DNA of 64,000 nt, from contig NZ_JACEIB010000024.1 in the NCBI RefSeq assembly GCF_013778325.1, positions 20,437 through 84,436 of the forward strand, written 5' to 3'. The notes beneath the pieces are model-generated. The model searched no databases. It was not told where the DNA came from and saw only the letters and a program-made list of their open reading frames with translations. Positions within the stretch are counted from its first letter, which is position 1, and every line of letters begins with the position of its first letter. Positions 19,117-27,783 of this stretch are shown here, piece after piece. The DNA comes from Sphingomonas chungangi. GTDB lineage: Bacteria > Pseudomonadota > Alphaproteobacteria > Sphingomonadales > Sphingomonadaceae. Both the position numbers and the translations under genes were made by a program.

Positions 19117-20035
19117 CCTTGTCGTCCACCAGCAAGGCGAGCGCGGCGAGACCGGCGAGCGCGAGCCCGGTGAAGGACGGTGGCGCCGGCAAAGGCGGTC
19201 CTGCAAAAAGATTCTGTCGCCAGTTGCGCCAGCCGCCCATATTGCGCGAGACGCCGTAGGCATGGAGAGCGACGCCGGCGATGCCCATCGCCGCGGTTGC
19301 GGCCAGCCAACCGCGCGAGGCGGGGCGGGCGACGCCAGCCGGCCCGACGGCGGCATAGACGAGCAGCGCGGCCGCGGCGGGTGGCATCGTCACCGGCAAA
19401 AGCATGGCGGGATTATGGAAGGCACCACGAAAGTGAAGCAGGCCGGCTTCCGCGGTCGTGCCCAGCAGCGACGCGCCAGTCAGCGCCGCGACCACGCGGC
19501 CCGCCGGCAAGCCCGCGACCATCGGCCGGGTTCCGGGCTTGTTGTCGCGTACCCGTTCGCCGAGGAAGCCCATCAGCCCAGACAGCGAGATCGCGGCCGG
19601 CGCGCCGATCGGGGCGGAATAGAACAGGTTCTGCCAGCTGAACCCGCCGACTTTCTTGGTGACGTTGTAGATGTGGAAGGCGGTGCCGACGAGGCCGGTC
19701 AGGCCGGCCGCGACATAGACCGTGTCGCGCAGCGGGTGCGCGCCGTGGCGCCCGTCGACATGGCCGTGGACGCTGACGCCGATCGACAGCGCCGACGTCA
19801 CGATCGGCGTCCACATCGCCTTGTTGCGGAAGTCGCCGCGATAATGCTCCATCGCGCTGTCCACCAGCACCGATGCCGCGATCGTGCCTGCCGCACGGTT
19901 GAGCCGCCGCGCGGCGGTGACGATCTCCGTCTTCGACGGGATGGGCGCGGTTTCGTAACCACCGCGCGCAACGGGTGCCTCGCCCCGAAAGCCCAGCAGG
20001 AAGCTCGCCTTCAGCCGCTCGCGCGTCGTTGCCAC
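19109..20035 (-). CDS. Membrane protein of unknown function in the GMC operon
   Basis: A 308-residue protein with about eight weakly hydrophobic helices arranged as two similar halves. Each half has a short motif of the form HIYNVTKK..GGFSWQNLFYSAPIGAPA or HAYGVSRN..GGWRNWRQNLFAGPP, which suggests an internal duplication. I do not recognise a named family. The start is placed at GTG 20035, where AAGGA sits eight bases upstream and the frame just clears the ThDP enzyme gene; a TTG at 20068 would overlap it. Its place between the dehydrogenase subunits and the ThDP enzyme suggests a membrane anchor or electron-transfer role (inference). Confidence 0.7.
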   Translation of the reverse strand: MATTRERLKASFLLGFRGEAPVARGGYETAPIPSKTEIVTAARRLNRAAGTIAASVLVDSAMEHYRGDFRNKAMWTPIVTSALSIGVSVHGHVDGRHGAHPLRDTVYVAAGLTGLVGTAFHIYNVTKKVGGFSWQNLFYSAPIGAPAAISLSGLMGFLGERVRDNKPGTRPMVAGLPAGRVVAALTGASLLGTTAEAGLLHFRGAFHNPAMLLPVTMPPAAAALLVYAAVGPAGVARPASRGWLAATAAMGIAGVALHAYGVSRNMGGWRNWRQNLFAGPPLPAPPSFTGLALAGLAALALLVDDKDD

Positions 20036-20039
20036 AGGG

Positions 20040-21821
20040 TCAATCCTTGCCCGGGAGGATACCCGCAAGCAGCTGCTTGGCGCTGTTCTTGATGACGCTG
20101 GCGAGTTCGGGCTCGTCGGCCATCATCGTCATGAAATTCTTGGCGTCCTTGAGCGTGATGTGCGGCGGCAGCGGCGGGACGTTCGGGTCCGCCTTCATGT
20201 TCATGATCACCGGCCGATCGGAGGCCAGCGCCTCGTCCCATGCCGCGCCGATCTTGTCGGGATCGTCGCAGTAGATCCCCTTGAACCCGAGCAGCTCGGC
20301 GTATTTGTGATAGGGAAAGTCGGGGATCGACTGGGTGATCGGCGTCTTGCCGTCGCCGAGCTGGACGCGCTCCTCCCAGGTCACCTGGTTGAGATCCTGA
20401 TTGTTGAGCACCATCAGGATGAAGCGCGGATCGGACCAGGTCTGCCAATATTTGCTCACCGTGATCATCACGTTGAGGCCGTTCATCTGCATCGCGCCGT
20501 CGCCGATGAAGCCGATCACGGGCCGGTCGGGATAGGCCATCTTGGCGGCAACCGCATAGGGCGTCGCGGCACCGAGCGAGGCGAGGCCGCCCGACAGCGA
20601 ACCCATCATGCCGCGCCGGATACGAATGTCGCGCGCATACCAATTCGCGACCGATCCGCTGTCGCCGGTCATGATCACACGGTCGGGCAGGCGCGGCGAC
20701 AGTTCATGGAAGATGCGCTGCGGATTGACGGGGTCCGCCGGCTCCATCGCGCGATCCTTCAGCGTCTCCCACCATTTCGCGACGTTGGTCTCGATGCCCT
20801 GTCGCCACTTGGCATTGTCGTTCTGCACCAGCAGCGGCAGCAGTGCCGCCAAGGTCTGCTTGGCGTCGCCGACCAGGCTATATTCCATCGGGTAGCGCAG
20901 CGAAACGTTGGCGCCGTCGATATCGATCTGCACACCGCGGGCGTCGCCGGGCTTGGGCAGGAACTCGCTGTACGGGAAAGCGGACCCGATCATCAGGAAG
21001 GTGTCGCACTGCTTCATCAGATCCCAGCTCGGCTTGGTACCGAGCAGCCCGAGCGATCCGGTGACAAAGGGCAGATCGTCGGGCAGCGCCGCCTTGCCGA
21101 GTAGTGCCTTGGCGACGCCGGCATTGAGCCGGTTGGCGACCGCGATCACCTCATCGGTCGCATGCAGCGAGCCGGCGCCGACCAGCATCGCCACCTTCTT
21201 GCCGCTGTTGAGGATCTCGGCGGCCTTTTTCAGATCGGCCATGCCGGGCAGTGTCGCGGCACCGGGATAGCCGACGCCGGTATGCGTCGCGCCATGCACC
21301 ATCGGCGCATCTTCATAGGCGAGGTCCTGAAGATCGTTGGGAATGATCACGGTGGTCACGGCGCGCTTGGCCTGCGCGATCCGCACCGCGCGATCGATGC
21401 AGGTGCGGACCTGCTCGGGCACGGTCGCGGTAATGACATATTCGCAGACATCGCCGAACAGCGTCTGAAGGTCGACCTCCTGCTGATAGCTGGCTCCCAG
21501 GGCCGAGCGCGCCTGCTGGCCGACGATCGCGACGACGGGCATATGGTCGGCCTTGGCGTCGTAGAGCCCGGTCAGCAGATGGATCGCGCCAGGCCCCGAC
21601 GTCGCGTAGCAAAGCCCGACCTGGCCGGTAAACTTGGCATGCGCCGATGCCATGAACGCCGCCATTTCCTCGTGGCGGACCTGGACGTAGTCCATGAAAT
21701 CCTTGGCCTTTTCGAGCGCGACGTCGAGCCCGCCGACGCCGTCGCCCGGATAGCCATAGACCCGCGACAGACCCCATTCACTGAGGCGCTTCCAGACAAA
21801 TTCGGCGACATTCTGGGACAT
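20040..21821 (-). CDS. Thiamine-diphosphate-dependent enzyme (PoxB/acetolactate synthase-like)
   Basis: A 593-residue ThDP enzyme. The N-terminal domain has YGYPGDGVGG and the cofactor-activating Glu in RHEEMAAFMA. The C-terminal domain has the ThDP motif GDGAMQMNGLN near residue 438, ending in the conserved NN of VLNNQDLNQVTWEER. The pattern fits pyruvate:quinone oxidoreductase or a related decarboxylase. The ATG at 21821 has GGAG upstream; the longer frame is spurious. Within a GMC dehydrogenase operon, quinone-linked pyruvate oxidation is plausible. The typical C-terminal membrane-binding helix of PoxB was not identified. Confidence 0.88.
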   Translation of the reverse strand: MSQNVAEFVWKRLSEWGLSRVYGYPGDGVGGLDVALEKAKDFMDYVQVRHEEMAAFMASAHAKFTGQVGLCYATSGPGAIHLLTGLYDAKADHMPVVAIVGQQARSALGASYQQEVDLQTLFGDVCEYVITATVPEQVRTCIDRAVRIAQAKRAVTTVIIPNDLQDLAYEDAPMVHGATHTGVGYPGAATLPGMADLKKAAEILNSGKKVAMLVGAGSLHATDEVIAVANRLNAGVAKALLGKAALPDDLPFVTGSLGLLGTKPSWDLMKQCDTFLMIGSAFPYSEFLPKPGDARGVQIDIDGANVSLRYPMEYSLVGDAKQTLAALLPLLVQNDNAKWRQGIETNVAKWWETLKDRAMEPADPVNPQRIFHELSPRLPDRVIMTGDSGSVANWYARDIRIRRGMMGSLSGGLASLGAATPYAVAAKMAYPDRPVIGFIGDGAMQMNGLNVMITVSKYWQTWSDPRFILMVLNNQDLNQVTWEERVQLGDGKTPITQSIPDFPYHKYAELLGFKGIYCDDPDKIGAAWDEALASDRPVIMNMKADPNVPPLPPHITLKDAKNFMTMMADEPELASVIKNSAKQLLAGILPGKD

Positions 21822-21861
21822 GGAAAGCTCCGTGGGATATGCAAACGAAAGAATGCGGGGA

Positions 21862-22884
21862 TCAGGCCTTGGGCCGTCTGACTGCGCCCGCCACGGCGAG
21901 CGCGATGCCCGCCGCGAACAGGCCACCGAACATCAGGCAGCGATGGCGATCGGTGAACATCTCGATGCTTCGCGTCCGGGAGCGGTCGTCGAAACGGCCA
22001 TGCGCGGAATAATCCCCCGGCACGGGCTCGAAGAGATTGTTCGGGGCATCGGGTGCCGTCGGCTTGTCGGAGAGCTGGCCCGAATAGCCCGTCTTCGCCA
22101 GATAACGGTCGATCAGACCCGGCGCGATCCGGTTGGCCATGATGGCTTTGACCGTAGGCCAGCCGACCCAGACATCGCGGCGCTTGTGCGTGGCTGCGAA
22201 GAAGATCGCGCGCGCGGGCACCTCGGGCTCGAAGATCGGCGCCACCGGCTTGGCCTTGCGCCCCATCTTGTTGAGCGCCCAATCGAACTGCGGCGTGTTG
22301 ACCGCCGGCAGATCGACCATCGTTATATGCACGTCTAGCTTGTCGTGGATGATCTCGGAACGCAGGCTGTCAGTGAAGCCGCGGATCGCGGCCTTGGCGC
22401 CGCAATAGATCGACTGGAGCGGAACCGAGCGATAGGCCAGCGCCGAACCGACATTGATGATCGTGCCCCGGTTGCGCACGCGCATCCGCTTCAATGCCGC
22501 CATCATGCCATGGACCTGGCCAAGATAGGTCACCTGCGTGCCGCGCTCGATCTCCGCAGGCGTCAGCTTCGACACCGGCGCGAACACCGTCGCCATGGCG
22601 ACATTGACCCAGATATCGATCGGTCCGAGTTCGGCCTCGACGCGTTCGGCAGCCGTCTCCACCGCGCCCGCGTCCGCGACATCGGTCGGGATCGGCAGTG
22701 CCCGTACACCCAGTCGCCGGATCTCCTCCGCCGCCCGCTCGAGACGAGCGGGATCGCGAGACAGCAGCGCGACATCATATCCATGCCGCGCAAACTCTTC
22801 GACGGTGGCGCGGCCAACGCCTGCGCCCGCGCCCGTGATGACGGCGACCTTGGACATCTGATTCTCCAGAGATTTGTTCATCAA
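21862..22884 (-). CDS. SDR family oxidoreductase with C-terminal hydrophobic segment
   Basis: A 340-residue short-chain dehydrogenase. TGAGAGVGRATVEEFA binds the cofactor near residues 18-33, and YCGAKAA carries the catalytic Tyr and Lys near 165. Beyond the SDR core is a tail of about 70 residues with a hydrophobic segment CLMFGGLFAAGIALAVAGAV just before the C-terminus, which suggests membrane attachment. Translation may begin at the first Met (22884) or at MSKVAVITG (22857). It lies 40 bp upstream of the ThDP enzyme gene on the same strand and diverges from the second GMC gene. Confidence 0.85.
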   Translation of the reverse strand: MMNKSLENQMSKVAVITGAGAGVGRATVEEFARHGYDVALLSRDPARLERAAEEIRRLGVRALPIPTDVADAGAVETAAERVEAELGPIDIWVNVAMATVFAPVSKLTPAEIERGTQVTYLGQVHGMMAALKRMRVRNRGTIINVGSALAYRSVPLQSIYCGAKAAIRGFTDSLRSEIIHDKLDVHITMVDLPAVNTPQFDWALNKMGRKAKPVAPIFEPEVPARAIFFAATHKRRDVWVGWPTVKAIMANRIAPGLIDRYLAKTGYSGQLSDKPTAPDAPNNLFEPVPGDYSAHGRFDDRSRTRSIEMFTDRHRCLMFGGLFAAGIALAVAGAVRRPKA

Positions 22885-22987
22885 GCGAATAGCTTGCGCC
22901 GAGAGTTCCGATTTCCGTTCCTAAATTGGCTGTAATGAAACGGATGACGCCGCCCACCGTTCAGGGGACAACTCCCGGGAATGTCGC

Positions 22988-24550
22988 GTGGCTGACCATT
23001 ATGATCTGATCGTGATCGGCAGCGGCCCAGGCGGGGCATCGCTGGCCCAGCGGCTCGCGCCCACCGGCAGACGTATCCTGATCCTCGAACGCGGCGACTA
23101 TCTGCCGCGCGAGGAAGCCAATTGGGACTCGAAAGCGGTGTTCGTCGACGGTCGATACCAGGCGGACGAGACATGGGCGGATGCCAAGGGCAAGGATTTC
23201 GCCCCGCAGCTCCATTATTATGTCGGCGGCAATTCGAAGGTCTACGGGGCGGCATTGTTCCGCTTACGCGAACGCGATTTCGACGAGGTCACGCATGCTG
23301 GCGGCGTGTCCCCCGCATGGCCGCTCAAATATGACGCTTTCGCCCGCTATTATGACAAAGCGGAAGCGCTGTTCCACGTTCACGGCGCCCGTGGCGAGGA
23401 CCCGACCGAACCGCCGACGACAAGCGCCTATCCGTTCGTCGCGGTGAAGCACGAGCCCAAGGTCGCCGTACTGTCTGAGAAGCTCGCCGGGATCGGCCTG
23501 AGGCCCTTTCATCTGCCGCTCGGGATCCTGCTCGATCAGAAGGAGGACGGTTTCGCGACGCCGACCAGCACCTGCATGCGCTGCTCCTTCTTCGACGGTT
23601 TCCCCTGTCTGCTCAACGGCAAGGCCGACGCGCAGGTGATGTGCATCGATCCGATGCTCGCGGCGCACGACGATGTGACGCTGCTGACCGGTGCCTATGT
23701 TTCGAAGCTCGATACCGACTCGACCGGACGGCGGATCGACGCCGTCCATGTCACGCGGAATGGCCATGAGGAGGTATATTCGGCCGATACGGTCGTCGTC
23801 GCCTGCGGTGCGCTCTCCTCCGCCTTGCTGCTGCTGCGCTCGGCGAACGTGCAGCATCCCAATGGGCTCGCCAATGGCTCGGGCCAGGTCGGCCGCAACT
23901 ACATGCGCCACGAGATGAGCATCGTCATGGCGGTGATGCGCCACGTCAACGACACCGTCTTCCAGAAGACGCTGGCGCTGAGCGACTTCTACTTTGGGAG
24001 CGATGACTGGGATTATCCGCTCGGCCTCATCCAGATGTGTGCGACCAGCCATGCCGATCAGATCAAAGGCGAGGAATTGCCCGGCTGGCTCGAATGGCTA
24101 CCCGAGATGCCGTTCGACGAAATCGCGCGCCATTCGATGGATTTCTGGCTGCAGGCCGAGGATCTGCCGCATCCCGATAATCGCGTCTATTACAAGGACG
24201 GCAAGGTCCATCTCGATGTCGTCGCGACCAATCCGCGGGCGCTGGAGCAGCTCAAGCGCAAGCTGAAGGACGTGTTGTCGCAGATCGGCTGGCCAGCGGT
24301 GCTGCTCGAACGCTCGCTTTATCTGGGCAAGGACATCCCCCTGAGCGGCACGGCGCATCAGGCGGGCACCTGTCGCTTCGGCAACGATCCTTCCACCTCG
24401 GTGCTGAACCTCGACTGCCGCGCCCATGAGGTCGACAATCTCTACATCACGGACGCGAGCTTCTTCCCCTCGATCGGCGCGGTGAACCCGACGCTGACAA
24501 TCATCGCCAACGCCTTGCGTGTTGCCGACATCATCAAGGATCGCATGTGA
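22988..24550 (+). CDS. GMC family oxidoreductase
   Basis: A 520-residue FAD-dependent dehydrogenase. GSGPGG at residues 11-16 binds FAD, followed by LILERGDYLP. HYYVGGNSKVYGAALFRLRERDF near residue 80 is typical of the glucose/choline dehydrogenase group. The C-terminal SGTAHQAGTCRFG and ITDASFFPSIGAVNPTLT supply the active-site His and Asn region. The start is GTG at 22988; the ATG seven bases earlier is out of frame. It opens a plus-strand operon with DoxX, cupin and VOC genes and diverges from the SDR gene. The substrate is unknown. Confidence 0.9.
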   Translation: MADHYDLIVIGSGPGGASLAQRLAPTGRRILILERGDYLPREEANWDSKAVFVDGRYQADETWADAKGKDFAPQLHYYVGGNSKVYGAALFRLRERDFDEVTHAGGVSPAWPLKYDAFARYYDKAEALFHVHGARGEDPTEPPTTSAYPFVAVKHEPKVAVLSEKLAGIGLRPFHLPLGILLDQKEDGFATPTSTCMRCSFFDGFPCLLNGKADAQVMCIDPMLAAHDDVTLLTGAYVSKLDTDSTGRRIDAVHVTRNGHEEVYSADTVVVACGALSSALLLLRSANVQHPNGLANGSGQVGRNYMRHEMSIVMAVMRHVNDTVFQKTLALSDFYFGSDDWDYPLGLIQMCATSHADQIKGEELPGWLEWLPEMPFDEIARHSMDFWLQAEDLPHPDNRVYYKDGKVHLDVVATNPRALEQLKRKLKDVLSQIGWPAVLLERSLYLGKDIPLSGTAHQAGTCRFGNDPSTSVLNLDCRAHEVDNLYITDASFFPSIGAVNPTLTIIANALRVADIIKDRM

Positions 24551-25011
24551 TGGGCGCGATGATCATGGCGCTTGTCGTGCGCTATGGGCTGGTAATGCTG
24601 TTCATGCCGTTCAGCGCGCTCGACAAGATCTTCAATTTCGAAGGCGCGCTCAAGCAGTGCGGACAAATCTTCAAGCCCAAGGCGCTGGCAGCGATCATCC
24701 TGCTTTGCGGTCTGGGAATCGAGGTCTTCTGCACGATCGGCGTCGTAACCGGGGTTGCGGATCGCGCTTGCGCGCTGATCCTCGCCGGTTACTGTGCTGC
24801 GACTGCTGTCCTCTACAAGCAATTCTGGGCACAGGGTGATTTCTGGGCCAATCCGGACGGCAAGGGGCGCACCCTGTTCTGGGATTTCCTCAAGAATCTA
24901 TCGTTGGGTGCGGGCTTCCTGCTGATCGTCGTCGGCACCGACGGTCAAGGACTCGCGCCCTTCCTCGCCCATCCCCTCGCATCCAGCCATCCCTATGGAG
25001 TTCACCCATGA
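24550..25011 (+). CDS. DoxX-like membrane protein
   Basis: A 153-residue protein with four predicted helices (about 3-22, 42-64, 70-88 and 118-134), as in DoxX/DoxD-type integral membrane proteins. The pattern RYGLVMLFMPFSALDKIFNF near the start is typical. The ATG at 24550 shares bases with the GMC stop (TGATG); an in-frame GTG at 24547 is an alternative. Being translationally coupled to a flavin dehydrogenase, it may help pass electrons to quinone, as has been proposed for DoxD proteins (inference). Confidence 0.75.
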   Translation: MGAMIMALVVRYGLVMLFMPFSALDKIFNFEGALKQCGQIFKPKALAAIILLCGLGIEVFCTIGVVTGVADRACALILAGYCAATAVLYKQFWAQGDFWANPDGKGRTLFWDFLKNLSLGAGFLLIVVGTDGQGLAPFLAHPLASSHPYGVHP

Positions 25012-25454
25012 GCGATCCCGGCCCCAAGCCTTCCGTCCCCTTTTGGCATCTCCATGTCGGCGAGGACGGCGTCAGCCACCAGACGCAATGCGCGCTGACC
25101 GATTACGAGCTCAAGGGCGTCGGTCCTGCCGACCCGCAGTGGAACGACAAGATGGCGCGTGGCGAGGCGACCGTCGTCTTTACCGTACAGCCGGTCGGCT
25201 GGGTGGGCGACTGGCATGAGAATCCGGCGCCGCAATGGATCATCGTGCTCTCCGGGCGCTGGTGGATCGAAAGCATGGACGGCACCCGCATCGAGCAAGG
25301 TCCAGGCGAATTCTCCTTCGGCGAGGACCAGGGTTGTACCGAGACGGACGGCAAGAAGGGGCATAAGTCCGGCACGATCGGAGATGAGCCCTGTTGCCTG
25401 ATGACGGTGCAACTCCACGTCGATCCGAAGCGCGAGCCATGTCATCTGACGTGA
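25008..25454 (+). CDS. Cupin-domain protein
   Basis: A 148-residue protein with a single cupin-like beta-barrel. WHENPAPQWIIVLSGRWWIES gives the first motif, and IEQGPGEFSFGEDQGC the second, around residues 68-110. The metal-binding His set is incomplete compared with canonical cupins, and a late cluster GKKGHKSGTIGDEPCCLM adds His and Cys residues. The start overlaps the DoxX stop by four bases (ATGA). It probably acts with the GMC dehydrogenase operon; the reaction is unknown. Confidence 0.7.
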   Translation: MSDPGPKPSVPFWHLHVGEDGVSHQTQCALTDYELKGVGPADPQWNDKMARGEATVVFTVQPVGWVGDWHENPAPQWIIVLSGRWWIESMDGTRIEQGPGEFSFGEDQGCTETDGKKGHKSGTIGDEPCCLMTVQLHVDPKREPCHLT

Positions 25455-26254
25455 GGCTCGCCGCCATAAAAGGCTTCCGGCTCGTCACCCAGAATCCGGA
25501 GCGCCTACGGCTGTTCTACGAGGCGCTGGGCTTCATCGCGTCCGATCCGATCGGCATCGAGGCAGGCGAGATGGAAGCACTCGGGCTCACCGGTTGTGGC
25601 ATGCGTATAGCGATGGTCCTCGGCGAAAGCCGGCTCGATCTCGATTGTTTCGAGCAGCCCGGCCTCCCCTACCCCGCCGACGCGGACGCGGCGGACCTCG
25701 TCTTCCAGCATCTGGCGCTGGCGACCAGCGATGCAGGATCGGCCTGGTCGAACGCCTTAGCGGGCGGCGCGATGGCGATCAGCAGAACAGGCCCCGTCAC
25801 GCTTCCGCCGTCCGCGGGCGGCGTGACCGCGGTCAAGTTTCGCGATCCCGACGGCCATCCGCTCGAACTCCTTGAGTTTCCGGCGGGCAGCAATTCGACC
25901 TGGCAGGGTCATGGCATGTTGGGGATCGACCATAGCGCTGTCTCCGTCGCTACCATAGACGACAGCTTTCGGTTCTATACGCGCCATGGCCTCAAGGTCG
26001 GCGATCGCACGCTCAATCACGGCCCGTCCCAGATCGCGCTCGACGGACTGGACGATGTGGTGGTCGATGTCGTGCCGATGAACCCATCCCGCGCGACGCC
26101 GCATATCGAACTGCTGCGATATCGCACGCCATCGGGCCGCACCTTTCCGCCAAGCTCGCCCAATGACGTAGCAGCGACGCGGATCGTCTGGGTCACCGAT
26201 CAGGAGACCCTTCTCCGCGACCCCGACGGTCACCTTCACCAGCTTACACGATAA
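25439..26254 (+). CDS. VOC (glyoxalase/dioxygenase superfamily) protein
   Basis: A 271-residue protein made of two vicinal-oxygen-chelate modules. The first has GFRLVTQNPERLRLFYEALGFIASDP and ends FRDPDGHPLELLEFP. The second starts near GIDHSAVSVATIDDSFRFYTRHGLKVGD and ends LLRDPDGHLHQL. The paired betaalphabetabetabeta pattern and the terminal DPDGH motifs with metal-ligand Glu/His positions support the family. ATG 25439 overlaps the end of the cupin gene by 16 bp. It converges with, and overlaps by 11 bp, the second SMP-30 gene. Confidence 0.85.
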   Translation: MSSDVRLAAIKGFRLVTQNPERLRLFYEALGFIASDPIGIEAGEMEALGLTGCGMRIAMVLGESRLDLDCFEQPGLPYPADADAADLVFQHLALATSDAGSAWSNALAGGAMAISRTGPVTLPPSAGGVTAVKFRDPDGHPLELLEFPAGSNSTWQGHGMLGIDHSAVSVATIDDSFRFYTRHGLKVGDRTLNHGPSQIALDGLDDVVVDVVPMNPSRATPHIELLRYRTPSGRTFPPSSPNDVAATRIVWVTDQETLLRDPDGHLHQLTR

Positions 26255-27215
26255 GATCGATCGCCAGCAGATATTGCGTCGCGGCGATGAACAGGCGTCG
26301 GCCATCGACCCCGCCGAAGCAGCAATTGGATGCGACCACGGGCAAGGGGATGAAGCCGAGCTTGCAGTGATCCGGCGACCAGATGTGCACGCCATCGGCC
26401 GCCGTCGTCCACACCCAGCCCCGGGGGTCGACTGCGAAGCCGTCAGGATAGCCGTGATCGGTGTGACAGAAGAAGCGTCGGTTCGAGAGCGCCCCCTCCT
26501 TGCCGACGTCGAATGTGATGATCTCGTGCTTCTTGCCCGCTTTGAAACCTGGCACTTCACCAAGCGATAGTGACGTGTCCGACACGTAGAGCGTGCCGCC
26601 GTCGGCGCTGAATGCGAGGCCGTTCGGCTGCTCGAAATCGGCCATGCGGGTGAGTTCGCCACTCTTCGGGTCGAAGCGATAGACGCTGCGATGATCGATC
26701 TCCGGCTCGGCCAGCGCTCCCTGGTTGGGCATCACGATGCCGAAAATCGGATCGGTGAACCAGATCGACCCGTCGGGCGCTACCGCGACGTCGTTGGGCG
26801 AATTTATACGCTTGCCCTCGTAATGGGTGACGATCGGTTCGGGCGAATTGTCATAGTCCCCGCCGCGGCTGATGCAGCGTCGACCATGTTCGCAATGCAC
26901 GAGCGTGCCGTCGTGCTCGACGGCGTTGCCGTTCATGAACCAGGTGCCGTCGATCAACACCTCGACATGGCCGTCGGGATACCATCCCAGCAATCGCCGG
27001 TTGGGCACGTCGGACCAGACCAGTCTCTGCTCTGTCGGCTGCCATACCGTGCCCTCGCCGTGGATCGTGCCTTCATGCAGGATCAGCGGTGTCGCATCCC
27101 CCGACAGCACCTCCTCGAGCCGCGGATCGTCGAACTGTACGCCGCGGAATTCGGCCATTGCATCGGCTTCCCCCGCTCGATGGAGCAGGCGTCCCGGCTC
27201 GAGATTGCTTGTCAC
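26244..27215 (-). CDS. SMP-30/gluconolactonase/LRE family protein
   Basis: A 323-residue beta-propeller lactonase. HEGTIHGEGTVWQPTEQRLVWSDVPN contains the metal-ligand Glu. RINSPNDVAVAPDGSIWFTDPIFGI and EQPNGLAFSADGGTLYVSDT provide the conserved Asn and Asp residues, and GYPDGFAVDPRGWVWTT the last. It is the second SMP-30 member in the window and is only distantly similar to the one at 5.8 kb. GTG 27215 has GGAAGG upstream; an internal ATG at 27158 is possible. It faces the GMC operon tail to tail and may hydrolyse the lactone made by that dehydrogenase. Confidence 0.88.
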   Translation of the reverse strand: MTSNLEPGRLLHRAGEADAMAEFRGVQFDDPRLEEVLSGDATPLILHEGTIHGEGTVWQPTEQRLVWSDVPNRRLLGWYPDGHVEVLIDGTWFMNGNAVEHDGTLVHCEHGRRCISRGGDYDNSPEPIVTHYEGKRINSPNDVAVAPDGSIWFTDPIFGIVMPNQGALAEPEIDHRSVYRFDPKSGELTRMADFEQPNGLAFSADGGTLYVSDTSLSLGEVPGFKAGKKHEIITFDVGKEGALSNRRFFCHTDHGYPDGFAVDPRGWVWTTAADGVHIWSPDHCKLGFIPLPVVASNCCFGGVDGRRLFIAATQYLLAIDLIV

Positions 27216-27783
27216 TGCTTAGACCTTCCATTTTGAACGACCGCCATTTCTTGTTCCCGGCGTCGGTGGTCGTCGCTCGGCTCAGTTTACGATCCGCGCT
27301 TTACGAACTCTGTTGGGGATAACTGTCATAAGAGCCAGCTGATCCGTGCCCTGATCAACGTGTCGGCAGTCGAAGCTCGCTTTCTGGTGCGTCACGTCAC
27401 GCATGTGCCGAAGGTAAGCGAAGCGCGACCGGAACGCCCGGTTTTGACGGAAGCTGCCATTGGCAGGCACAGGATGGAATGGGCGGAAAGTCCCACGATC
27501 CGATGTTCGCTTCCGGCTGCAGTCAACCGGATATCGCCGTTCACCCATGGTGGTGCGTACGTCCGGATCTGACAGAAGCTGCCGCCCGGGAGATATGAAG
27601 CTACCGATCTGCAGCCGCGCCCGATCCGGCGATCGCTTCCTGCAGCAGGCGACCAAAATCAGATGTTCAGACGCCGAGATCGAGATCTCGGTAGCTCTCG
27701 TTGGTTGGTCCACGGATGTGCAACACGATCGAGACCAATTTTGCGCGCCAGACGTTAGCTGGGAAACATCAGGAGAGATCACC
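27216..27783. other. Intergenic region with degenerate tandem repeats
   Basis: This is 568 bp between the lactonase and GST genes. No convincing gene is present. The right half contains two imperfect copies of a unit about 125 bp long (listed separately). The last 20 bp hold AGGAGAG, the ribosome-binding site of the GST gene. Confidence 0.6.
27445..27695. repeat. Two imperfect tandem copies of a ~125-bp intergenic unit
   Basis: TGACGGAAGCTGCC at 27445 recurs as TGACAGAAGCTGCC at 27570. GATCCGATGTTCGCTTCC at 27497 recurs as GATCCGGCGATCGCTTCC at 27623. Both pairs are offset by 125-126 bp, so the segment is a diverged tandem duplication with neither copy coding. It may be a decayed dispersed repeat of this lineage. 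Unit ends are approximate. Confidence 0.55.
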
